Positions 37,402 through 49,400 of a stretch of DNA of 64,000 nucleotides are shown here, in pieces. The first letter of the stretch is position 1; every line of letters begins with the position of its first letter. The translations under genes were made by a program, and so were the position numbers. The notes beneath the pieces were generated by a model. That model had not been told where the DNA came from and did no database searches. It saw only the letters and a list, made by a program, of their open reading frames with translations. The DNA comes from Galbula dea (Eukaryota; Chordata; Aves; Piciformes; Galbulidae), in contig VWZX01000114.1 in the NCBI GenBank assembly GCA_013399015.1, positions 126,925 through 190,924 on the forward strand. The letters run 5' to 3'.

Positions 37402-40400
37402 GGATTCACAGACTCTCTGGTGCTCAGCCTTCTCTTACAGCAGCACCAAGCTATGTGCTGTTGGTGTCACACAGACAGGGTGGCTGCAGAGGACACCAGA
37501 TGCTGGCCTGTTCTGGGTGACAGCTCAGAAAAAGTCCATCTGGCAAAAGCTGGCAGGCAGACAGGTTTTAGTTTTAACTCCTGTCCATTTTCTTTCCCCC
37601 AAATCTCCCTTTGCATCATCTCAAGATACCACTGAAATCTGCACATTTTTCCCCAAGGTTTTGTCCTCATTAAAGATGACATTTGGGAAAGGCAACTTGG
37701 GAGGCTTTGCTCTGCAGTTGTGTACAGGCACAAGCCTTTCCCTGGCCATCCCAGCAATGCTCCTGTTGGCTTCTCCAAGAACACACTCTTAGCTGTTGAG
37801 GGAACAGTATCAAATTTGACTGGAATGGGCTCTCTGCAGGAGAGAGCTTTGATTTGTTGGTGCAGCTCACACACAGACTGAGTCAGCTCTCCTCTCCAGT
37901 TGTCTCAGGCTGCTGACAGGGGGAGATGCTGAAGCTCTCTGTCACCCTCAGTAGGGTTCATACAGCTTTGGCTTTGGTTCAGAGATGCCACTCAACAAAA
38001 ACTACTCACTCTGGTGATGTCCCCTGGAATAAACAGTCCCTAAATCCACTATAAAGAGAGATAAAGGTAGTTTGAGAGACCTGCCAAAGTACAGGACCTG
38101 ATCTAAAGCTGTCCCATGAGCAAAAGGCCAAACAAATATGTCCCAAAGCACCCCAGCCTCCTTTGTCCTTCCCATTAACACTGACTACTGGACAAAGTCT
38201 CATGTGCCCCTTTGACTGAAGGTGTGGGGACTAAGTTTTTGCTTCTAAAAGAATATTTTCCACCTTTGAAAGAGGATTCCAGCCTGTGCTCAAAATTCTG
38301 CTTTACCAATTTCTTTTCTCTCCCTTCACTTTTCCCTTTTGAAGCTTAAATCAACACAATAACTGCATCTCCTGGAAAGTTTTTGGGGGCTGTGGAAACT
38401 GTGTGTGACCTGGTGAGGTCTGGAGGGAAAAAAAAAATGAAGGAAAAATGTAAGAGAGTCATTTAGGTTGGAAAAGCTCTTTAAGATCACTGATTCCAAC
38501 TGCAAAACCAAGGCCAGCACCACATGATGCACCTTGAGTGACTGCTACTGTCACCCCAAACAGCACCAGTCCCCCAAGGGGTTGGAGACTGCAGTGGGAT
38601 TCTCTTTTAAAACAAGAGGGAAGCTTTCTACACTTTCTGATGTGAAGATGGGCTAGGTTGTGTCTGAGGAACCTGCAATGCCTCCTGTCAGTCACTGCCT
38701 GAGCAATCAGGTAATCCTGGACCCATGCTCCTTGCCTTAATAGGCACAAAAGCAGTTTTTTGGAACAAAGCCTTATGTCCAACACAGAAAAGAACTCAAA
38801 TGTGTTTTCCATGCCTATGTTTCCTCACTATCTCACAGAGAAAGAATGTTTGCATTCACATTTCCCAGGCTGCCAAATTCCTCATCAAAATCACTACTAC
38901 AAGACCTCTCTTGACCTCCAATCCTTCCAGGGAGAGAGCCAAGGAAATCTGCTGCCAGATCTTACTGAAATGTGTCCCCAACAGCTGACAGCCCATAAAG
39001 ATCTCAGGTCTTTAATCCAAATCTGCTCTTGCAAAAGCACCCACAGAACCAGGACCTTGGGAGAAGGTGGATTTCCAGTTCACCCACAGCAGCCCAGCCT
39101 CTCAAGTTGAGGCTCTACAGACCCACCATACCCTTGGATGTTTTTCCAGTAATAAATAATGTATTCCCTCCTACCCAGGCTACAGTTCTCAGGCTTTTAT
39201 CTCCCCTCTTGCCATATGTTGTTCCAGGGATCCCTGCTAACCTCCTGCCATTCTCCTCTGTCCCCAGACTCCACTGTATGGCAACATGCCACATGTCAGG
39301 AAATTCCCCCCCCCTCTGCTTGCTCCAGCAGAGAATGAGCACCCTAGGGTAAAGCTCTGCTGCTACCTGACCTCGCAGAGCAGGAGGCAGAGAGGCATTC
39401 ACTGAGCTTAGAAACTATTTCTGCAAGCTTCATTCAAGAATATAAAGCAGAATTTGGCATCTCTTCAGTTGGGAGGCAGGGCTGGGGAGCTCTGGGGCTC
39501 ATAACTAACCTGTCAATTAGCTTGCCCTGCAAGATGGCAGGTAAAAGGTCGATGCCATCAATCTGTCTGTCACCAGGAGGCTGCAGCCCCGCCAGGGAGA
39601 GGCTGGTGCTGAAGAGATCCATCACGTTCCCCAGCTGATGGCTGACCTGAAAGAATCAACAAAAAGACCTTTAGCAAAAGCCTGCTTTCCCTCCCCCCCC
39701 AAAAGCAGAGACCCTTCTCCTCTGCTAAGCATCATCTTGTGAGAGTATCTCCCTTTATGGAGCTGCAGCCCCCAGCAAACCTCCTGTTACAAGAATAAAG
39801 GGAAGAGGCTGAGCTAATGTTTCTCCACTTCCAGGGAGCATTTGCATTTGGATTCATTTTCTCATTTTCCTCTCTTTCTCCTCACTTCTATGGTACCCAC
39901 TTTACAGGAGCATGTTTTTTCACAGAGTTCAACTTCATTTAGCAAATCCCAAGTCCTTTGTGGATTGGAAAAGAAAGAAAGAAATCAGCACTTAAACGAA
40001 GGAAAAGAAAGTCCTTGATTTGTTCCCTTCTGCAGGTCATCACTGGAGTCCAGAATACCCTGAGAGAGTTCCCAGAAAGCACAGGGATAGATGGATAATA
40101 ACAAAAAGAGCCTGATGACTTCATCTGCAAACCATTTCCAACAATTCAAGAACTTTAAAGCTGTGGTATTTTTAGGATAAATTTTAATAAGGGAGAAAAA
40201 CATCTGGGTTTGGCTGCAATGGAGATGTGCAAGCTGCTTTTTTGTTCCCCCCCTTGCTATTTTTTGTTCCCCCCTTCCTTAATTGGAAGCCATGGTTATC
40301 TCTCTGGTCTTAATTATTTATATTTGACAACCCTAAAAAGTCTGCTCTGTCTGATTCCTCCTGAATCTCTGCTCCCCACCTCCTCGTGGTGTGCTGCAGC

Positions 40401-43400
40401 AGGATGGTTAATTAGGCAGTGACACACTCAAACGAAGCAGATCCACTCAAATCAAGAGCAAGACTGCTCTGCACCAGGATGCACCAGCACAAGGCACAAG
40501 ATGAAAAGAGCCTATCCAGCCACCTCACTTGTTTAGAGGCAAGAAATCATCTGATCCAAGCCCACATCTGTAAGTACAGAAGCATTTGCTGAGTGCAATC
40601 CAAGCCCCAGCAGCCCTGTGAACGTCAGCGTGAACATTACGAGGTTGGGACTATCAAAGACTTTTTATCTCTGCATCCTCCTTCTCCTCACAAAGAGACC
40701 CTCAGCCTGCAAGCTGACACTAATTATTGAAACACAGCAACAAATGATAACATGATAAATGATTTTTTTTGGTGAGATCCTGGCTCTAGAGAAAAGAAGA
40801 AACCCTCAAGGAAAAAAAATGCTATTTTTGCTGGGATACTAAGCCTTTCATTAAAAGATTGGGCTGAACACAAAGGAAGAATTAACAGTACTTTTCAGAG
40901 AGAAACTGGAGAAAGCAACATGCAGGAGACTAATTAGGAGTTTAACATTACAATATCACAGTACCTGATTACAGTAATTCCCAATTTCAATGGCTTTCAT
41001 TCATCACAAGGTGTTGGCAGGAAGACATCATATTAAAGCTGCATACAAGAATGCTTCCACAACTCTTCAGAAGAGCTCCAAGTGCAAAGCTCTAAGTATA
41101 AGAAGAAGCCTAACCATGGAAACCCTTGCCCAGGAAAGCAGTTGGATCAGTTGACCAAGATCAATAGGTCTTGCAGAAGGTCTCAGGCATTTGAGGTTAA
41201 GCCTTATTAGGTGACCTCCAAAGGTCTCTTCCACCCCCAAAACATTCTCTGATTCTATGATCCAGAGACACTGCTGCAGAGGTCGTGCTCAGCCTGTCCT
41301 TGCAGGCAGTGACAAACAGAGATAAGGCCACAAATCCCTCACAAAAAGCAGATGTATACATGGAGTCCCCTCTCTGCATGGAGAAAAGGATGGGGATCTT
41401 CTGACACACAGCTGTGGAGAAGGGAACCCAGCTGAGCCTCCTGATGGGGTAACCCTGCTTCTTGCTCTCCCTGGGGCCATCTGGGGAGCTGGGGAGAACC
41501 AAAGCTGGCTGTGTCCTCCATGGGATTAGCTGTGGGACATGGCTGAGTGCTCCTTGGTCTCAGATATGCACTCAGGAAGGTCTGAGACATCAAAAGGCAG
41601 AGTACCCAACCCCAAGCCATCAGCTCGCTCCTTACAGAGCTGGAGAGCTTCCCGAGCCCCTGCTGTTGAGAAGGCTGCACTCCCTCTGAAGTCAAAGGGG
41701 ATTACAAGTGCTCAGCATCTCAGCAGAGATGCTCAGTCCCTCCTAGGCTCATCTGCTGGCTAATTTACCCCACACATGCCTTAGGAGAGCTGCAGGGTCA
41801 GCAGAGCAGCATCTGCAGAGCTCAGAATCTAATAAAGAGGAGATCTGGCACACGCCTGCTCCTTGACGACCGCTACGTCAGGAGCAGGGAGGCCGAGTGG
41901 GTGCCTGAGACTTTGGAATTAGAGCTCTCACCATTTCTGAGGCAACTCCAAAAGTCACTTTTCTTGTTGTCACTCCATTCCCTCGCCTCAATCTTCTGAT
42001 AAGAGGCAGCAAGAGGCAATCCCTGACCTGAGACTCGTGCCTCTAACATCACCTCATTTATACACCGCCTCGTGACACTCCTGGGAGGCCACCATGGTCT
42101 TCTTCTCCTGGGCCCTTCTTAACCATAACCAGATGGAGATGACTCTTTTTCATCAGCCAATTACATTTCTGCTCTCAAACAAACATTTTTCCCCATGAAG
42201 CAGAGAAAAACTTCTTAAGGAAATGAAATGCCCATGCCACAGCCACTTGGATTTATCTGTGCTCTGCAGCACCACCCCGAAACAGGGAAGCCAAACAAAT
42301 AAAAAAGGTTAATATTTCTATGAAACTTTGAAGTCTTTTCAGAGGGGGAAAAAAAAAAAATGAAAAATTCCCATTTTCTCCTGTCACCAGAGCTCTTTCA
42401 TTCTGCTTGCCTTTCCCATTTAGCTATTTTATTTCCCTGTTGTTTTTTTTTTCCTTTAAGAGAAGAAAAATCCAGAGAGGGCAACAGCCCAGAGAAAATA
42501 AATAATATATAAGAAACGAGTGAGATCAGATATTGCTGGTATCAGGGAGAAACAGCTGCTATTATGCACGGAAGAAGGGATTTTTTTTCTCCCTCCCCCT
42601 CCTCCCTTCTCTCTCCTCCTCTTTAATAAACTCTCAGTATACACCAAATGTCTTTAAGAAAATGAAATCCTTTTGCTGTGGGCCACGTCTCTAGAAGAAA
42701 TAGTCCCCACTGCCCTTATCAGCTCTTGCAAGCTTTAACTCTGAATCAAAGGCGACAATTAATAAAGTCGCCCCTGCCAGGAATGGCAAAGGAGGAAAAG
42801 CTAAATATTTGAAACTGGGGGAACAAATGTCAGGGTGTTTTTCAAGAAAATCCTTTTACAGTTATCAGAGTGAGCAGACCTGATATCCCTGTCTAATTCA
42901 ATTTCAATTTGTGCCCCGTGGGAGATAGGGAAGAGAAAGGTTGCGACGCTGTCTTTGGGTTGATATGTTCTTTTCTCCTTCAGGAAGCAGGCACCAGAGA
43001 GGAAGGAGAGGTGGGTGAGGGAAGAGAGGAGGAGGATTCAAATACCAACAGAATAGGATTTTGAATTTTCTTTCTTTCTTTCTTTCTTTCCAGCAAGCAG
43101 CTGGGATGCAAGGAAGGTTGGAAATGCTGATTTGTTGTGAATTCACCTGGAAAACGGCGCTGAGGAGGAAACGGCAGAAAGGCTGCTTGTGTGTGAATAA
43201 ATATTCCTGATGGGAGACCAGAATTAACTCTGCATGTTGATGCCAAGAGCAACACGGGCTCCTGAGGCATCCCTCTCCCCCAAAAACCTGCAAATCAGCC
43301 AACTGCACCAATTAGCCTCACCTCTATCAACAGCCTGTCAAGCGTTCACAAGGCTGTCACCTAACTTCTCTTCTTGAAAGAAGAAGGTTCTCCTTTATTT

Positions 43401-46400
43401 TAGCATAGAAATAATAACCCCTTTAATAGAAACAGAAAAACCTCCCAGCCTATAGATCAATAAGATTATTAATAAACTGCCAGGTCCCATCAGAGGAATG
43501 AGCCTTCCACCCAGTCACTGGATTTCACTGCCTACAGACACAAGCCCTCTTTTTTTCTGGCTGCAGTGGGTCACTGGCTCTCTGCCTGCTCCTCAAAATC
43601 TCCTCAAGCTGGAAAGCAACAACCAATGTACCAGGAGCAAGCCCAGCACAGGAAGGAGGAGCTGCTCCTTCCACCCTGCTTTGGAGCTCCCAAGCCTTTG
43701 CTTCCTTCAGCTCTTTGGAAAAGAAAAGAGTGATGAGAGGCTTGGAAGCAGTTTTCCCACATCCTCTAGATTCTTAGACTACCCAGGACTTTGGGTGACC
43801 AGTTTAAACTCACAGGCAAGATGATGTTGAAGCTACAGACTCCATAAGATACAGCAAAGAAGCCAAAAACCCACCAGCAAACAGGTGTCTCTTCACTCCC
43901 TATGACAGTTAGGAGGCAGTAGCTCCCTACAGGCTGCCACAGCATGAGCTGTATTGAGACAGAAGCGATGCCAAACCTCTCACCTGTGGTCAGTGCTGCT
44001 GTGGGTCCCAGTGCTGCAGCCTTGACAGCAAGAACACAAGCAGAAAAGACACATAAGTAGCTATCACATAATTACTTAGCAGCAGCATCATATGGGAGGG
44101 CTAACTCAGAGCAAAGCAGCACATCCTGGGGACAGAACAAGCTTCTCCAGGTACCTGCAGGGAGGCCAAAGGACATCTGCAGTGTTAACACGTGTGGACA
44201 CTTGGCCAGCAGCAGCAGCACGAACTACAGACCAGGATAGGCAAGGACTTCAGGGTCAAGCACGTGCTGAAGTGCCCAAGGATGGGAGCAGCAGTGGTGG
44301 GGGAGGGGATTTTGGGATGTGTATCAGCCCCAGTAAGCCTTAAGGACACTCTCAGGCTCGCTGAGCACGCTTGGGGCCGTGATAGTCCAGCCACCTATGC
44401 AAACACTGTGCCACCCTCCACAGAAATGACTGCACAGGAACCCAAAGAGAAGCCTCAGCTGCAGCCTCAAGCAGGAAGCCATGCATCACACCAGACTCCC
44501 CAGAACATTGTGCACCACAGAAAGCCTCTCTGCCACGTTCCAGCAGTGCAAAAGGCTACCTGAGAGAAGGTCACTCAGCAGCCAGGCCCAGGCAGGTCCC
44601 AGGCACCATCATTTCTCTAGTCCTGTTCTTAATTATCCTCAGAGTTACTACAATGGAAAGAATTTTTCCCCTGGGTATTGACTTGTCCCCATTTGTAATG
44701 CATGTTTACTTTTAGCACGTTATTTAGTTTGGACATGGCAAACAAAACAGGCAGCTCCAGCTCTGGGTTCTCATATGCTAGCCCAAGGCTGTTGTACTTG
44801 GCTTGGAGAAGCTTTATGGAAAGGTTTAAATTTAAACAAAATGACTGTTTTCCTTTCAAATTAAAGAAATCATAAACCATCCCTGGTAGCTTTTGTGAAC
44901 TCTTGCAAAACCAAGCTCCCCTCCATGCCCTCAGCTACAGATCTGAGCTAGCTGATGGCTTCCTCCTAAAGGTAAAGGATAAATTCTCATTCTCCTGACT
45001 CAACCCAGCCCCTGCAAAGAAACCCAACTTAGAGAAATGTTTTATGTATGAACAGTTTGCACTCTTAAGCACAGTGGCCAGTTAATGAAGTATTGCTTTC
45101 TTCAGGGATGAGAGGGAGGGAGTCAGTATTATTTACTGTGAACCCTGCCTGCAGAAGAATTGATTGCATCCTCCTTTAATGAGAACTGGGACAAGAGAGC
45201 CTGCTAGTGCCACTGGAGGATTATTCTGAAGTGATCATATCTGAACTGCTACACAGGCAGGAAAGAGCAATACTCTAGTATCTAGACCTCCTCAAGTGGA
45301 ACTTTCATCCAACACCAAAGGCAGAGCTTTGAGGGTCAAACCACTCCATGCTTGAGGGCACAGAGAGTGTGGGAGGGTAACACACTCCTGCTCACCACTG
45401 GGACACACATTAGCAATGTGCCTTTATTCTGCCATTTGTTCAAAGCCATAAGACACTGAAAATGCTGAGATCCACCAGAGGGAAGGGTTTAAACAGACAG
45501 ACCAGACTGCTCAGTGCTCACACAATCCCAGATCAGAGACACTCTAGATGGACATTTGCAGCAAAGAACAGGAATGACATCTCCTTATCCACACAAGCAT
45601 CTGGACTGAGACATTAGGCATGTTAAAATACCTGACCTAAATCCCCCCCAAAAAGCCAGCAAGATTTGCTTCAGGCCACTTCAGACCAAGCAGAGCTCTT
45701 CAAAGCAGGTACTCACCCCTCCTGCAGCTATGTGTCCAGGCCACCAAGCAATAGCTGGCTCCCTCATGCCACCTTCAAAGGTGGTTTGTTTGCCACATAG
45801 AAAAGGACCATTGCTTCCTCCTAGAGAGAGGAAAGAAGTCATAAACCCCAGGATCTGCCAATATCAGATTTCAAAGGGCCACTGGCAGCCAGGAAATTTT
45901 TAGGCTAGAGAGAAATGAATTTTCATTTCTGCATGAGTGCTTCTTCAAATAGCATGTCTAGAGTTGGTTTGGGTTTGGTTTTTATTGTTGTTTTGTTTGT
46001 TCATTGTGCTGGGGTGTTTTTAATATCCCTTTCTGATGCAATTTTGGAAATGTCTTCTCAGCACAGGGAGCAAGAGAGAGTTAAACACAACTTGCTATCA
46101 AACAAAGATATAACCCCCCCAAACAAACAGAAAACACTTCACTGGCATTTCCCTTCCCTTTAAGGATGTTTCTTGCTGTTTGCAACTCAAAGAAACCTGG
46201 CACTTTCAGACAGAAATAGTGATTTTTATTTGTCATAATCCTTTTCAAGTACCAGAGCAGGATTAGGGGCAGAGACAAGAGGGAGAAATCATGCATTTCC
46301 TGAACCTTCAGCCCTCAGAGGCAGCAAGTGCTGTGCAGGAATGTCTGGGTGTTTTAACCCAACCTTGTAGCTAAGCTTGCTGAGGAACCAACAGAGAGGT

Positions 46401-49400
46401 CTCCTGCCTGATTCCAGGTCACCCAAAGTCAAACACAGTGGTTCAGCTGAAATCAGAACTCAGGATACTCCCTGCTCTGTGGTCTAATAACCACGAGACA
46501 GTCTGCCTCCAAAGGGGAGAGAAGGGGTTAGAAAATCAATCTGCAGAGACTCCATTTGAGAGGAACAATCATTTAAACACAAGAAAACTTGTGAAGTAAC
46601 AAAAATACTTTTTCTTCTTGCTATTTTTCATGAGAGCTAAAGAAGGAGAGACTCTGTAATTACTCAGAAAGCTCCAATATGCATTTGGCAGATGCAGAGC
46701 AAACACCCTGCTAAGTTATTGTGCCTGCTCCTAGAGGAATTAAAAAATATTCACCCCCTGACAGCAGAGGACAAAGTGGAAATCATACAACATTAAGGTT
46801 GGAAGAGAGCTCTAAGATCATGGAGTCCAGCTGTTAACCAGCACTGCCAGGTCACCACTAAACCATGGCCCTGAACACCACAGCTTCAGGGCTTTGAAAC
46901 CCCTCCAGGGATGGTGACTCCACCACTGCCCTGGGCAGCCTGGGCCTGGCCTTGGCCTGGCCTTGACAACCCTCTCAGGGAAGAAATTGTTCCTCATGTC
47001 CAACCTAAACCTCCCCTGGCACCACTTGAGGCTGTTTCCTCTTGTCCTATCACTGGTTCCTTGGGAGGAGAGCCCAAGCCCCACCTGGCTCCAGCCTCCT
47101 CTCAGGGTTGCAGAGAGTGAGAAGGTCTCCCCTGAGCCTCCTCTTCTCCAGCCTAACCAAGCCCAGTTCCCTCAGCTGCTCCTCACAACCCTTGTGCTCT
47201 AGACCCTTCCCCAGCTTCCTTGCCCTTCTCTGGCCACACTCCAGCACCTCCATGTCCTTCTTGGAGTGAAGAGACACAGGTGAAGACTCAGAGGGTCAGG
47301 CCAAAAGCCAATTTAGCCAGGGATACCTCCTCTAACAGTGACCAGAGGTAATGAACATAAGCTAACTCTAAACCCCAAAGCTCTGCATTTGGAGCTTTCT
47401 CCTAACTGCATACAGGAAAGCCTCAGGTACAGGTTTCCTTCCTCCCCAGACATAGACATTTTAGCTTTGATTCCACAACCCCAAGCCAGCTTTGTCCACC
47501 TGCAACTCACCTTGTTTAGGAGCTGAAATAAGAGCAGCCCCATTGTCAGAGGTGAAAAACACAAAAGTGTTCTCACTGATCCCCAGCTTCTGGAGATGGT
47601 TGAGGATTTTCCCAATGCTGTCATCAATCTCTCTCACAGCATCCCCATAGCTGAGGCAAAAACAGATGCAAAACATTAAAGGCAGCAAAAGAAAAGCCCA
47701 GGGTCACCCAGCATTACACACTGCAACCAGCCACAGTGCTTTCAGCAGAGAACTTCTACCTGTGCTGCAGAAACACTGCCCTCATGCATCAGGTAATAAA
47801 GCTTCCCAGTGTCACTGCAAAGCCTGGGTGTCCTACCTGGAGAGAACAAGTTCTCTTGGGGATGGAGTCAGAATTGGTTGAGATCTGAGCCATTCTTGGC
47901 CAGAGACCAGCAACTGATATCAACTGAGCTGTAAAGTTCTCCAATATAGGCAGAAGCACTCTGCCACAGGCCTGAAACTACATGGTTTTGCTTAGGGATG
48001 ATGGTTTGAAGCTGGACTCTCAGAACCAAGGCTCAGAGGATCTGCAGAGCTCTGTGCATCCTGTAAATTGTGTTTTTCATGCTTCCTTTGTTGCTTGTGG
48101 CTCTGATTTATAGGCTTGTAAAAAGAGGCACTAATAGGACAAAAGCCTTCCCAAAAACAAATCATTTGTGCTACAGACTCATTACTCACACAACTGGCAA
48201 AGGAGCTTAGATTCCCCTTTCTTCCCTGTTTTAGCCACATGATCTTTGTTTCAGATTATAGCAAAATTATTAAAGAACAATCCAAGGAAAGCCCTCATTA
48301 ACTAATGTATCTCAGCCAGACTCCCAGCATGGTAGGGGCTGGAAGGGACCTTTGAGGATCACCCAGTCCAACCCACTGCTCCAGCAGGGTCACCCACAGC
48401 AGCTTGCCCAGGGTCACCTCCAGCTGCCTTTGCAATCTCTCCACACAAGGAGACTCCACAACCTCTCTGGCCAGCCTGGGCCAGGGCTCCAACACCCTCA
48501 CAACAAACAGGTTTCTCCTCCTGCTCAGCTGCAACCTCCTGGGTTCCAGATGGTGTCCAGTGCCCCTTGGGCTGGCCCTGGGCACCACTGAGCAGAGTCT
48601 GGCCCCAGCCTCTTGCCCCCAGCCTTCAGCTCTTGCTCAGCATTGAGCAGCTCCCCTCTGGGGCTGCTTTTCTCTCAGCCTTTCCTCCTGCCAGAGATGC
48701 TCCAGTGCCCTCAGCATCTTCCTAGCCTCTGCTGGGCTCTCTTCAGTAGTTCCCTGCCTCTCTTGAACTTGGGAGACCAAAAGTGGAGCCAGGACTCCAG
48801 CTGTGGCCTGACTAGGGCACAGGAGAAGGGGAGAACCTCCCTCAACCTGCTGCTGCTCACACTCTTCTGAATGCAGCCCAGGAGACCATTGGCCTTCTTG
48901 GCCACCAGGTCACATTGCTGGCTCATGGTGAGTTTGTTGTCCACCAGCACTCCCAGGTCCTTCTCTGTGGAGCTGCTTTCCTGCAGGTCAACTCCTAACC
49001 TGTGCTGCTCCATGGAGTTATTCCTCCCCAGGTGCAGGACTCTACACTTGCCCTTGTTGAACTTCATGAGGTTCCTCTCCCCCAGCTCTCAGCCTGTGCA
49101 GCTCTCACTGACTGGCAGCACATCCTGACAGGTGTCAGCCACTCTCCCCAGTTTTCTATCATCAGCAAGCTTGCACACACACCCCTTTGAGAAATGATCT
49201 ATATACTTGGATCTAATCAAGAGTGCTTAGGTTTTCTGCTTCTGCAGCATGAAGTATCAATCAAGCAACACCACAAGAAAAAGAAAACTCACAGTCCTCT
49301 CTGACTAGTGCCCAGGAACTGTTTGGAGGCATAAACAGGAGCATGGGTAGCATCAATGGCCCAGTATAAAAAGAAAGGCTGCTGGCTGGCCTGCTGCTTG

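Larger units (their letters stand above)
36955..39509 (-). other. GALNS intron 10 (2.6 kb)
   Basis: Contains a compound GT/GA microsatellite and one old CR1 fragment; nothing else I can name. Confidence 0.88.
39647..45716 (-). other. GALNS intron 9 (6.1 kb), mostly repeat-poor
   Basis: Only one CR1 tail (41195-41262) and a (TTTC)n run are visible. 41270-45700 is otherwise free of recognisable repeats; its part 42640-43500 is listed as a candidate regulatory block. Confidence 0.85.

Noticed and set aside
37268..37792. Plus-strand 174-codon frame with an ERERER run
   Set aside because: It spans the GT/GA microsatellite, shows no homology I know, and lies antisense within GALNS intron 10.
48711..49067. 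118-codon frame as a host gene
   Set aside because: It matches the CR1 ORF2 C-terminus and sits inside a typical CR1 3' fragment.
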